In this document: in pieces, positions 9,642 through 20,249 of the stretch
Layout of the letters: each line of letters starts with the position of its first letter
Position numbering within the stretch: position 1 is the stretch's first letter
DNA from: Fragilaria crotonensis
Taxonomy: Eukaryota > Bacillariophyta > Fragilariophyceae > Fragilariales > Fragilariaceae
DNA: 64,000 bases
NCBI GenBank assembly: GCA_022925895.1
Contig: JAKSYS010000216.1
Coordinates: 21,888 to 85,887, forward strand
Direction: 5' to 3'
Notes under the pieces: generated by a model
Told to the model about the DNA's origin: nothing
Database searches by the model: none
Seen by the model: the letters and a program-made list of their open reading frames with translations, nothing else
Translations under genes and position numbers: made by a program

Positions 9642-10711
9642 GACCGTTCCTTAACCTGACACACTGAGTCCGACACATTCGATCGGTTTGAATTTTTCCC
9701 TCATTTTCGGCCGGCTCGCGGGTCGAGTGTGTCCATTCATCTTAACCAAAAAAAGTAAGTGTGTCCAGAAACGCAGATGCGAACACACTGGTTTCTACTG
9801 TAATCATGAACAGTGGCAATAGATGCTAGTAGTTTATCGGCACTGTGCGTCATACTACACGACCGATGCAACTACTACTACTAGAGTTCATCATGTTATG
9901 TTCCATTGACAAGTGATTCCTAGAGTATGGTCCGAACAGATGATTACTATGCTAATATTCCTCATCTGAATCCTATCCCTGAAGCTTCATGATATCAAAA
10001 GTTGGCATCTTGGGTGTCCAATTACTTGTAGTACAAGCATGTTTTTACGTGGTCGAAATAGGTTCCGTCGTCTTCGTCATCCTCATCGTTCAATGACAGT
10101 GCTGTACCGAGCAACTTCGTGTCTTGCCATTATCATCTTTGCCGTTGTCGCCGTCTTCACTGTAATTGTCGACGTAGACATTGTCCCTCGTCGTCGTTGT
10201 TGCAACCGGCTGTTCGTCGTCGTCGTTACTGTCGCTCGTATCGTCATAACAATCTTTACTCGGATCGCAGCTGTGAACGGAATATGTTGCCAAGAGAGAA
10301 TGCTGACAGGTTCATACTAGCATCAGTTGGGAGGAATGACATGTCAACACCTTCAACCATTGGAAGAAGATAGTCGATCATGATTGCAATACTGCATGTG
10401 ATCAACAACTTGGAGTATGGATCAGTGTACAATTTACTGTGCGGAATGCACGTATACTTCTATTTTGACGTCACATTTGCGTGACGTTTCATCTCCGAAC
10501 GTTCGAAAATGTTCCAGTGTGGCCACACTGAAAAGGCAGTGTGACACATTCAAACCGGTCTCTGTGTGTGTCGATGGAGCAAACGAGTGTGGCCACACTG
10601 CCTGAAACCCGGAAATGAATGTTTTTAAACATGTGTATCAGTGGGCAAACTGCCGAAGCACATGGAAAAAAATCGAATGTGTCCTCAAATGTGTCAGGTT
10701 AAGAGAGGGTC
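9642..10711. mobile_element. Harbinger-like MITE C, nested in MITE B
   Basis: The left end GACCGTTCCTTAACCTGACACA and the reverse complement of the right end (GACCCTCTCTTAACCTGACACA) are imperfect inverted repeats, and similarity continues to CACATTCGAT. TAA flanks both sides (9639-9641 and 10712-10714). The core CCTTAACC-GA-ACA is shared with MITE B, so B and C belong to one family and C jumped into its relative. No coding capacity is seen. Confidence 0.75.
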
Positions 10712-12659
10712 TAAGGCAATCAACACATTCGCAAAGAAGCGGCAAAATGGTCAAAATCCCGACCGGCTCGGGCTGGCTCGGGGTTAATTGATATTTTTAA
10801 AAATGTCCAACGTGGCCTCGAATGTATCTGGTTAAGGAACGCCCTAATTACATTTCACGAAAACGAGAAGTTTTGACTTCTCGTTCATGTAAAATCCTCG
10901 TCCCCACCGTTACGTAAAAAGCAGTCCACAAATACGAAAACATCAAGTCGACTGAGTCAAGATAGGAATCTTGATGTGAAACACATATATGTTTCAATCG
11001 TTCGCTCCATCCTAGTCGTACTGTGTACTGGGTACGTCTACAGATACGGTAAAGTTGTACGAATTGGAACCAAAAGTTATTAGATCGTCGCTCATCGAAA
11101 TCCGACAATGACGACCGTTTTGACAATGTTCCTCATGTAGAACCATCACAAACCACCGCACTAGCATCGATCGTCGTTTCTACGGCGCATGCAATTGTAG
11201 AAACGACGTCTTCATCTGATCATTATCTGGCGAGAAAACCACGTTCATGTTTGATGCCAGCAGTGACAGTAGACAGTAGCATCTGTCAACAGGGCGAGTT
11301 AAACGCACATAGCAGTAGACCTACCAGAAGGAATCCAGAATCTTGAGATATTTCAAGGAAAGGCTGTGTTTTTTGCGGATCAACGAAAACCTCGGCAGAT
11401 TTTCGTTGACGACGGGATATGAGGCGCATCTGAGTGATTTCCTGAAAGGTTTTGGGGACCCGTTTTCGTACGTAAGCAACGGTGGTAAAATGGACCCTCG
11501 AAAACGAAAAAGTTTTCGTTGTCGTGAAATGTGATTACGTAACGGTGGGCCTAACTTGGATTTCCGCCAAGTTTGGCAATCCAAGTTTCGTATGCGCTAT
11601 ATTTCCGCGCGCGTCTTCGTAATCGGAGTGCTCAAGTACTTGTATTGCTATCAACGGTATCAACTGATGAGTGCGCTCATCGTCGTCGGGAGCCATGTTT
11701 CAACGATGAGGAACGACACCACACCAGAGGGTCCTCATCAGTCACAATATGATTGCCCCAGTCCTACTTTAGCTATTTCGTCTAAAATAGTGAAAGCCAT
11801 TAATTCAAGGGTTGTATTTCTATTCAATCTAAGATAGCAAATGCGTAATAACGAGCGAGTTCGAGAAAGGGAAGGCAATTACAGCCATACGGATGTCGCC
11901 CAACTCAAAGATTTAGGGGCACAGAGACGGAGAAACGCAGCTCTGGTGGGAGAGGTTGCCGTTATTCAGATCCTGAGAAGGGACACATTGAGGGAAACGA
12001 GGCACTGGTGGGAGAATTTGCCAAATAGGAAGCGTGCGGCACGGCAGAAACAACAAGGCAGATCGAACCTTGGCTGACAACAAGGGCCTTCCCTGTGGCT
12101 AAAAATCAGCTCCTTGACGTGACGGAGGCATGATAAGTGTGATTGACGATGAATCTTTCTCATCAGCGGAAAGGTGTGTAGAATCATCCCAAACAACCCG
12201 AACTGGACGTTTCCCCTCCGGGAGTGCCATGGTCCCACATGAGGGAGGAAGCGTACACTTCTCAGGGCGAAGTCCTTCACGCAAGTCATTCCACAAGCAA
12301 GTCTTCTCTTCTTCAAAGTGGCTGCTCAGCACTCATGTCAGGTTCAACGAGACGACGAGGCGATGAGGCGACGACGAGGACTGCATTGTGCGTCATCTGT
12401 TGTGCCTCGTTGTGATAGTGGTCAAGAACGCAGTGCATGTCGAATCTTCGGACAAAACATCTGTCCGGATAGTACTCACGTTTGTCTTCTTCGAAAGAAA
12501 ACTTGGGAGTTTCCAACTTGGAAACAAAGTTTGAATTTTGCTGAATACATGGCACTGCACCTGGACAAAAATAACACAACGATTTCTTTCCCAAGATTCC
12601 GTTGGGAACTTCGAAACTTGGATCCAAGTTCTGAAAATTTTTGCTGTATACACACACAC

Positions 12660-13942
12660 TGAAACCTAAACCTTACGGAATTTCTGCTTCTATCCTAGTA
12701 TTTCTTCTACAGGACTTTTTGTGTATCAGATTGCCACGCCAAACGGACAAAATAGACTGATCGAATTGGTTGGACACTGTTGGTATTCGTAGGTACTCAA
12801 GTACAATGGACTATTATCATTTTCTGATTTGACGGATTTTATTATAGAAGAAGAAAGTCCGCAGATTTCTTTCTCCTAATTTCTTTCTTCTACTTAAGCA
12901 AATTGAAGCTTCTTCAATTTTCTTCTAGTTTCTCCCTTTTTCTCCTTTTTTCTAAACAGCTTCTTCTATTTTCTTCCTTTTGCTTCCTTTCGCTTACTCC
13001 GTTGCAAGTCGTAGAATCTTAGTTTCGTTGATACGAACTCGATCACATAAATACGTGTCGTACATAAAATTCACATTAGAGTTGCGAGGTATAAACTGCT
13101 TTAAAAACCTATTTTGGACCATGCCACACTCTTTTCCAAATGAGCGAGTAGAGCTTCTCTCTTTTTCTTCCTTTTTCTCCTTTTTTCTTCACAGACTTTT
13201 TTCTTTCTTCCTTTCTCTTCTTTTTTCTTCCAGATTTTTTCCTTTCTTTCCTTTACTTGCTTTTTCTTCCGGGGTTTCTATGAATGTATATAGAACTTGC
13301 ATATGAATCGATGGACTTGTTTTGCTCGTCACGTTTTCAATTTCGGTTGATGTCCAAGGTTATCACCTCTCATGGCAAGCAGAAAAAAAGAAACGGTTTT
13401 GAAAAACGTCCTTTAAACATGAAAGAAAAACTAGTCCGAAAGCAAGCATTCCGGACCTCCTGTAGAGAGTAGGGTTAGGACTTCGGACAAAAGCTGGTAC
13501 TTGCAACTTGTAGTACACAGAGTACGTCGAACAGACGTACGAGGGGCGATATCGCTGTTTGATTTTCGGACATATTTGTACGCCAGCTACAGTACTACGC
13601 CTCTAGAAGGAGCTATTAAGTCAATTCTGAAAGAATATGTAACAGAAATTGGGTGCGAATGCTCTTTAAATGACAAATGCAAGCGACCACTCTATCATAT
13701 GATTCTCTTCGTCTATGAGATACAGGATACAGTATGAGTAATATCATACCGTACGTTTTATACGTCCTACACACAGCACGTAACGCGGGTGCAGCATGCA
13801 CACGAGTCCTCCCACTGTTCAACCACACCAAGCATCGGTGTGAACAATCCTTTCATAAAGTTGCCAGAGAATTTTTGGCGGGTTCAACATAGTACATCCT
13901 GTCGTCGATTTTCAATTCTGCGAAACCGTCCATTGGACAACA
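12660..13942. other. Intergenic with long pyrimidine tracts, promoter side of kelch gene 2
   Basis: No gene is supported. About 12840-13000 and 13160-13275 are strongly pyrimidine-rich on the plus strand, built from TTCTTC and TTTTCTCC words. The last 100 bp resemble the upstream region of kelch gene 1. Confidence 0.55.
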
Positions 13943-16900
13943 ATGAAGCTGTTCCGAAAGCAAAAGACCTGTGCTGCGGCTAGTATTCGTGATCCTGAAC
14001 GTAAGACTTCCATTCCAAATACTAGCAACGATCTCCAGTTCGCAAAAGAATGGAAGGATTTGCCTTGTCCCGGAATTCTACGGCGCTTTTGCGCAATGAC
14101 CATGTGGGGCATTGATAAGATGATAGTGGTGGGCGGACGTGATCAAGAATGTCGAATTTTGGACAGTGTTGAGGTGTATGACTTTTCGAGGTGGGAATGG
14201 ACGTTCCTTCCTCCTCTGAATCGACCTCGCGAGGAAGGCGTTGCCATCGTTGTGGAGACGAAGCTCTATGTGTTTGGCGGCTTTGGTAGAGGATGCTATC
14301 TGTCCGATTGCGAAGTTTTGGACCTCTGTCAACCGGAAGGGGGCTTTGTTCGCCTCCGAAACGGTTTACCGAAACCTCTCAAAGGTGCAGTTGCTGTATC
14401 GAACGGTCACTGGATATACATCGTCGGTGGTTACAATGCAACCGTTGGACATCTCGATACAGTCTTTGCCTTGGATACGCACTCTTTGGAATGGGATAGT
14501 ACCTTTCCGAGTCTTTGCACGGCCCGGCACCTTCCAGCAGTGACGGTTTTCGGTGACACACTCGTCGTTGCTGGCGGTCGGTCCCTTGGAAGGCGTGGGG
14601 GAGTTAAGGATCTCCGATCAGTAGAATGTTTCAACCTCGTCGATGGCGCCCGGTGGAGCTTCATGGCTCCGATGGTTTCCTCTCGTTCTGGAGCGGTGGC
14701 GTTTGTGTTTAATGGGAATGTCTACGTGATTGGCGGCGAGGTTAGGAAAGATCATCCTGCCTCCAGCGTAATGCGCTACAACGGGACACGGTGGAGTCAG
14801 AAACCCTTTCGCAGCATGATCCGTTCCTGCCCTGGAACTCTGTTAGTATCACCATCGCGCATGACTTTGGTGCCGATGGATCATTTATGGGACTTCAAAT
14901 GTCTCGCGTGTACCTCAGTCAAAGAATCAGACGCCTTTCTCAAGTTTGAAAAGTTGCAACGACTGGAATACGAACTGACATCTGAACCATCAATCGAACG
15001 CGTCCGCGAATTGATGCACCTTTATCAACTAGCCATGGAGTGGGATGAGGAACACCATGGTAGCCACCAGCACGAAATGATTGCCACGCAGATTCGCAAT
15101 TTGCTCACTCAGCCTCACATTACAAAAATTCTCAACGAGGAAGGCGATGGTTCCGATTCCACCATTGTCACTGTAGCTGAGAAGGATGAGGTCTTCGATT
15201 GTGAAAATGGCGATAATCAGGAGGGGGATTATTCGCAACCTGTCCTTGGTGTCACTGAAATAGCACGCCCTGACGGACCGGTGCCTGGTGTGAATTCAGT
15301 GGCTAGTGCCATGGTGCCTGTAAGAACCGGAGAATGCATGGATGCGCCAGTCTCTGCGTGTGAGGATAAAGAAAATCCATCTGACGTCGAGAGCACTGAC
15401 CTCGTAAGTCAAAGCTTCTCTGACAAGATGCCGATGGAACAACACAATCCTGTTGCCAATGTACACTTAATCAATGACTCAGTCGATGAGAAGAAGGGCG
15501 TGACAATCCCGGTCAACAATTTTTCAAACGCTGCACCATTGGAAGAAAGGAATCAAGATTGTATCCTTAAAAGGGACGAGCAAAATGTAAAAGGAAACGA
15601 TACCCACGACTCGGTGGATGCACTTTATGGCAGCGCAGTCGTCGGAAGCAGAAGCGTGGTTGACAACGATGTGCAAGGCATGTCGCAGACGGGACAATTC
15701 AATTTCGAATCAGTGTCTGACGCAAAGGGGCCTGCTACATCAGGAGACTCCAGCGGTGAATCAGTGGATGTATTCAATGGCACGATTGCTCCCGTTGTTG
15801 CCGGAAGCGCGATGCTATCGGAACAAAGTAAACTCGAATCCGTCGCTACCACTATAGCGCCGATTCCCACAGGAGACTTTAGCGATGATTCTGTGAATGC
15901 ATTCGATGGCACTACCTCCGTGACGGTCGTTGGTGGCGAGGACCTGGCAAGCACGACGCCATCGGAAGTGAGCCATATCGAACCACTCGTTGAGGCTACT
16001 GAGCCGATCATAACAGGAGATTCGAACGATGGCATTACCAATGCAATGGTTATCGGAAGCAGAAGCGTGTTTGGCGACGACATGCCAAGCACGACATCAT
16101 CGGAAGAGAGCAATGTCAAGTCAGTCGGTAGTATTATTGAGCCGATTCCATCAGGAGACTCTAGCGGTTTAGCTGCGGATGATATCAATGGCACTGAAAC
16201 TCCGGTGGTTGTCGGGAGCAGAAGCTTGGTTGGCGACGACGTACCAAGCATTACACCATCGGAACCAAGCAATCTCGAATCAGTCGATTTTATGATTGGG
16301 CCGAGTCCAGCAGGAGACTCGAGCGCTGAAGCTGTGAATGCATTAGATGGCACTACCACCGCAATCGTGGTGGTTGGCGATGACTTGGTTAGGACGACGC
16401 CGCCGGAGCTATGCAATCTCGAACCACTCGTTGACGCGACTGAGGCGATCATCGCAGGAGACTCGACCGATGGCATACTTACTCCTGTGGTTGTCGGGAG
16501 CAGAAGCGTTTTTGGCAACGACGTGCCATTTACGACACCATCGGAACAAAACAATCTCGAATCAGTCGGAGGTATCATTGAGCCGATTCCAGCAGAAGAC
16601 TCTAGCGGTAAAGCTGTGGGTGATATCAACGGCAATGAAACCCAGGTGGTTGTCGGCAGCAGAAGCTTGGTTGGCGACGGCATGCCAAGCATGACATTAT
16701 CGGAACGAATCAATCTCGAATCAGTCGCTACCGCGATTGAGCCGATTCCCACGGGAGACTCTAGCGATGATTCTGTGAATGCATTCGATGGCACTACCTC
16801 CGTGATGGTCGTTGGTGGCGAGGACCTGGCAAACACGACGCCATCGGAAGTGAGCCATATCGAACCACTCGTTGAGGCTACTGAGCCGATCATAACAGGA

Positions 16901-18550
16901 GATTCGAACGATGGCATTACCAATGCAATGGTTATCGGAAGCAGAAGCTTGTTTGGCGACGACATGCCAAGCACGACATCATCGGAAGAGAGCAATGTCA
17001 AGTCAGTCGGTAGTATTATTGAGCCAATTCCATCAGGAGACTCTAGCGGTTTAGCTGTGGGTGATATCAATGGCACTGAAACTCCGGTGGTTGTCGGGAG
17101 CAGAAGCGTTGCTGCCAACGACGTCCCAGGCAAGATGCTGACTGATCCAGTCACTGATGCAATTGGGCCAATCACAGGAGGAGATTTACGGAACGAATCA
17201 CTTGTTGACGCGAATGAGCCGATCACTCCGGGAGACTCGAGCGATGGAATTGCCAAGGCCATGGTCGTCGGGAACAGAAGCGCGGTTGGCGACAACGCGC
17301 CATTCGCGACACCATCAGAAACCAGCGATCTCGTATCAGTCGTTATCGCGATTGAGCCGATTCCAACAGGAAACTCTACCGTTCAAACTGTGGATGATAC
17401 CAATGGCATACTCACTCCTGTGGTTGTCGGGAGCAAAAGCGTTGTTGGCAACGACGTACCAAGCGCGACACCATCGCAACAAAGCAACCTCGAATCATTC
17501 GCCACCACGATTGGACCGATTCCAACAGGAGACGCTGGCGGTGAAGCTGTGGATGAGGTCATTGGCATTATTACTCCGGTAGATGTAGGCCGCAGAAGCT
17601 TTGTTGGCGACGACCTGCCTTCATCGGAACAACGCAATCTTGAATCATCAGCTAAATCGATTGTAAAAGGAGAACGCATTGATGAATCAAACGGCGTCAC
17701 TGATTGCATCACCGTTCAAATGGATATCAGGAGCTCTAGCCTGGCAGGTAACGGCATGCCAATGGTAGTGCCGGAGGGGCCACACAAGGTTGTACCAGTA
17801 CCTGCTACCAAGGTCACGATTACCAATGGAGCCCACATTGTGGAATCTATCGATTCATCTGAAGGGAAGGCCATTCCGATCAACAAAGTGTCAAGTATTT
17901 CGCCGTTAGAACATCGCAAACTTGGATCAGCGCCATCTGAAGGGAAGGCCATTCCGATCAACAAAGTGTCAAGTATTTCGCCGGTAGAACATCGCAAACT
18001 TGGATCAGCGCCATCTGAAGGGAAGGCCATTTCCATCAACAAAGTGTCAAGTATTTCGCCGGTAGAACATCGCAAACTTGGATCAGCGCCCAGTAGCAAG
18101 AAGTTGGGAACTACCCTTCCCCGAGTGGTCAGCCCTGACCAAGGTAGGGGCAAAGTATCGAAGACTATTGTCTCTGCAGCCAACGGTCCGGTAGTCTCTC
18201 CCCGAGTGATTAGTCCTGACCAGGGTAGTCGCACGGTTTCCAATTCAATTGGTGCGAATAAGAAGGCGGGTGAAATGCTGACCCCTGTGGTCAGCCCCGA
18301 CCAAGGTAGAAGCAAGGTATCAAAGACCAAACATCCTGTTAAAACAACTCCGCGAGTGGTCAGTCCTGACGTGGGCACGCACAAGGCGTTCAAGATTGCT
18401 GACGGGAATTCTGTCTCTATTGATTCCTCGCCTTCTGGTAAACAACTACGAGGCAAGACCTTCAAGGCAACCAGTAGACGCGCCATTCCAGTGCGTCCAA
18501 CGCAAGCTACCTGCGATGACGAGTCCAGCGTCGAGGAGCTTTGGGCCTAG
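13943..18550 (+). CDS. Kelch-repeat protein 2 with a very long repetitive Ser/Thr/Asp-rich tail
   Basis: 1535 residues without a break, about twice the length of paralogue 1. Residues about 55-305 form the same five-blade kelch propeller. The conserved helical segment follows at about 340-400. Residues about 560-1250 are a new region of imperfect repeats of about 50 residues with the consensus elements EPIPTGDSS, TPVVVGSRS and DVPSTTPSE. This part looks intrinsically disordered and acidic. Next come three tandem 26-residue copies of SEGKAIPINKVSS, and finally four VSPDQGR-type motifs as in paralogue 1. There is no signal peptide or membrane segment. The repeats stay in frame across duplications, which argues for a functional protein. 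The role is unknown; scaffold or phosphoregulated binding is only a guess. An antisense open frame of 556 codons across the repeats is a by-product of their composition. Confidence 0.88.
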   Translation: MKLFRKQKTCAAASIRDPERKTSIPNTSNDLQFAKEWKDLPCPGILRRFCAMTMWGIDKMIVVGGRDQECRILDSVEVYDFSRWEWTFLPPLNRPREEGVAIVVETKLYVFGGFGRGCYLSDCEVLDLCQPEGGFVRLRNGLPKPLKGAVAVSNGHWIYIVGGYNATVGHLDTVFALDTHSLEWDSTFPSLCTARHLPAVTVFGDTLVVAGGRSLGRRGGVKDLRSVECFNLVDGARWSFMAPMVSSRSGAVAFVFNGNVYVIGGEVRKDHPASSVMRYNGTRWSQKPFRSMIRSCPGTLLVSPSRMTLVPMDHLWDFKCLACTSVKESDAFLKFEKLQRLEYELTSEPSIERVRELMHLYQLAMEWDEEHHGSHQHEMIATQIRNLLTQPHITKILNEEGDGSDSTIVTVAEKDEVFDCENGDNQEGDYSQPVLGVTEIARPDGPVPGVNSVASAMVPVRTGECMDAPVSACEDKENPSDVESTDLVSQSFSDKMPMEQHNPVANVHLINDSVDEKKGVTIPVNNFSNAAPLEERNQDCILKRDEQNVKGNDTHDSVDALYGSAVVGSRSVVDNDVQGMSQTGQFNFESVSDAKGPATSGDSSGESVDVFNGTIAPVVAGSAMLSEQSKLESVATTIAPIPTGDFSDDSVNAFDGTTSVTVVGGEDLASTTPSEVSHIEPLVEATEPIITGDSNDGITNAMVIGSRSVFGDDMPSTTSSEESNVKSVGSIIEPIPSGDSSGLAADDINGTETPVVVGSRSLVGDDVPSITPSEPSNLESVDFMIGPSPAGDSSAEAVNALDGTTTAIVVVGDDLVRTTPPELCNLEPLVDATEAIIAGDSTDGILTPVVVGSRSVFGNDVPFTTPSEQNNLESVGGIIEPIPAEDSSGKAVGDINGNETQVVVGSRSLVGDGMPSMTLSERINLESVATAIEPIPTGDSSDDSVNAFDGTTSVMVVGGEDLANTTPSEVSHIEPLVEATEPIITGDSNDGITNAMVIGSRSLFGDDMPSTTSSEESNVKSVGSIIEPIPSGDSSGLAVGDINGTETPVVVGSRSVAANDVPGKMLTDPVTDAIGPITGGDLRNESLVDANEPITPGDSSDGIAKAMVVGNRSAVGDNAPFATPSETSDLVSVVIAIEPIPTGNSTVQTVDDTNGILTPVVVGSKSVVGNDVPSATPSQQSNLESFATTIGPIPTGDAGGEAVDEVIGIITPVDVGRRSFVGDDLPSSEQRNLESSAKSIVKGERIDESNGVTDCITVQMDIRSSSLAGNGMPMVVPEGPHKVVPVPATKVTITNGAHIVESIDSSEGKAIPINKVSSISPLEHRKLGSAPSEGKAIPINKVSSISPVEHRKLGSAPSEGKAISINKVSSISPVEHRKLGSAPSSKKLGTTLPRVVSPDQGRGKVSKTIVSAANGPVVSPRVISPDQGSRTVSNSIGANKKAGEMLTPVVSPDQGRSKVSKTKHPVKTTPRVVSPDVGTHKAFKIADGNSVSIDSSPSGKQLRGKTFKATSRRAIPVRPTQATCDDESSVEELWA
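15861..17107 (+). repeat. In-frame higher-order duplication inside kelch gene 2 (offset 882 bp)
   Basis: The 365 bp at 15861-16225 recur almost unchanged at 16743-17107. The 882-bp offset equals 294 codons, so the frame is kept. The flanking repeats are more diverged, so this copy event is younger than the basic repeat expansion. Confidence 0.88.
17861..18094 (+). repeat. Three tandem 78-bp units in kelch gene 2
   Basis: Units start at 17861, 17939 and 18017 and differ at only a few positions, for example CCGATC against TCCATC. Each encodes 26 residues (SEGKAI to GSAP). Confidence 0.93.
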
Positions 18551-20249
18551 TGTCGAGATTTTCGCACTCTCTCTGGCAGGTGCCCTTTCAACTTTCAATG
18601 GTCCAGTCTGTGAATTATCCAGAATTATTTTTAGTTATTTTACGAAACTCAATGAAATGTCTTGTTGAGATGGCTTTACAACATTCAAGTCCTAATGGTT
18701 GCTTGATAGGTAGAAACTTTGGAGGTGGAGTCCTGATTATCCACTCCGGGCCCACTTGGCGGCTACTCTTGAGGGATGCCATGCATTTATCATTCTTGTT
18801 GAAATGCAACGGATCTCATTCGCAGTTGTTGTCGACGATATAGATTGCGGCTTGGCACTCAGTCAAGGAACAAAGAATTAGTGAATTTCTGGAAACGTGC
18901 TAGGGATGCAAATACATCGTCAGCCGCGTTCTGAAGGACACGTTAAGAACCGCATTGTGATTGGCAAGCGGCAAGTATCATTTCCTTCTTTGCACTGTTA
19001 TCACCGGCACGCGTGTGCATGTTCCTGTGTTATGCCGGCAACAACCAGCTGTACTTTTCGGCGTCCAATTGATTGTAGTCGTCCTCGTCTTCAACAGCAT
19101 CACAACGATCAGAAAAAGGGATCTGTTTATCTTTTCGATTCCGCGACTGATGCCGCGGCTTGCGTTTCTGGCTTCCGTTTCACAACCTCTTCAAGGATAT
19201 TGTCATCGCCATTGTCGAAACATTTTGGCAAATACTAATCGACATTGCTCGTGTCTCCACCACTCTCTTTCTCTTCACCATTCTGTACCTCGCGAGGTCG
19301 ACGACAGAACTGACAAAATATGATGGGTACTCCATATTGCATATTCCATGACAATTAGGCTGCTACCTACTCCAAGCTCCAAGGTGGGTGCCCATATCTG
19401 TGTGTGTCGCGCTACATTCATCGAAACGAGCATCACTCTCCTCGTGGGCGTGTAGCGGAAGGCCATGAAAAATGAGGTTCAAGGTTTTGAATTCATTCGC
19501 ACATATGACATTGTCATCTACATGTATGTTATATAAGACGGCGGCTATATATGATCGTAGGACAAAGAGTCATAAATTTTTTAGCAGAAGGTTCTGATAG
19601 TTTCTTCATACTTTAGAAACCGTAATTTACCGGATCTACCGTTAAACGGAGTTTATTATGTTTGCAATAACACAACCAACGAGATACTAGAAAATTCCAA
19701 TCCGCGGATTATGAAGTTCACATACGGAGTACTTACTTGTTTTCGGTGAAGAAAGGCCCAAATCGACCAAAGTATCCCAAAAGACAGATGCAAAAAGAAA
19801 AACATGCACGATTTTCTGCAATGTATCTATGGTACAGTGCGTACGAGAACATATGTAATTTATTAAGACATAAAGATATATATTCATCCATATCATTTCG
19901 TCCATACTACTTGTATTGCAGTACTCGCTAATTGTAAGGCAACCTTCCATACTCGGATCAGTCTTCAAAAGTGCGAATGTTCATGTCAAATATGTCATAC
20001 TAATCCTGTGCGAATCAACGGTTCACGCACGACATTCTCAGTCCCCAGCGCCGGATATGAAGGTACTGTGCCTCCCCTCCCTCGCCTCCTGGAACGGCTG
20101 ACCTTTGCCGCTGGTTTGACTCCGTGAGAATAGTAAGCATTCGCATTCACATTCACGTGTTGACACCTATACTGCTCAGCCGTTCATAGCACAACAACTC
20201 TATTGTTTGACATTACAAGAGTTGGTCGACCACTATTATAAGATACACC
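18551..20249. other. Intergenic between kelch genes 2 and 3
   Basis: No gene can be named. At 18961-19350 two overlapping plus-strand frames encode hydrophobic stretches (for example FGVQLIVVVLVF and ILIDIARVSTTLFLFTILYL). These could be remains of one membrane protein broken by a frameshift, or chance. The last 300 bp should hold the promoter of kelch gene 3. Confidence 0.4.

Larger units (their letters stand above)
8990..10844. mobile_element. Harbinger-like MITE B, inserted in MITE A
   Basis: A perfect terminal inverted repeat of about 40 bp begins GGGCGTTCCTTAACC at 8990; its reverse complement ends at 10844. TAA is duplicated at 8987-8989 and 10845-10847. The insertion splits MITE A: joining the flanks restores the sequence seen, inverted, at the other end of A. 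The 1855-bp element contains a hairpin, a 59-bp tandem duplication and a further nested element, but no transposase. Confidence 0.85.
8973..11551. mobile_element. Harbinger-like MITE A, flanked by TAA, interrupted by MITE B
   Basis: The left end reads GGACCACCGTTACGTAA and the reverse complement of the right end GGCCCACCGTTACGTAA. The match continues on the inner side as ATTACATTTCACGA once the insertion at 8990-10844 is removed. TAA flanks both sides (8970-8972 and 11552-11554), the 3-bp target site of PIF/Harbinger elements. Without the insertion the element is about 720 bp long. It has no coding capacity. A further copy of CCACCGTTACGTAA lies inside at about 10907. Confidence 0.72.
8072..12659. 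mobile_element. Old inverted-repeat element holding the nested transposon cluster
   Basis: If the hAT-like insertion (8084-8870 plus one target copy) is removed, the left side reads GTGTGTATACAGCAAAAA and continues through GGAATCT at about 8930. The reverse complement of 12590-12659 begins the same way and stays alignable for about 60 bp to GGAATCT. These are therefore imperfect terminal inverted repeats of one element, or two opposed copies of a short element. No transposase gene is seen between them. A CTGA may flank both ends, but this is weak. The inner space is largely filled by later insertions. Confidence 0.5.

Noticed and set aside
15625-17295. 556-codon open frame antisense to kelch gene 2
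   Set aside because: It mirrors the sense repeats and exists because the repeat units lack stops in that frame; no independent domain.
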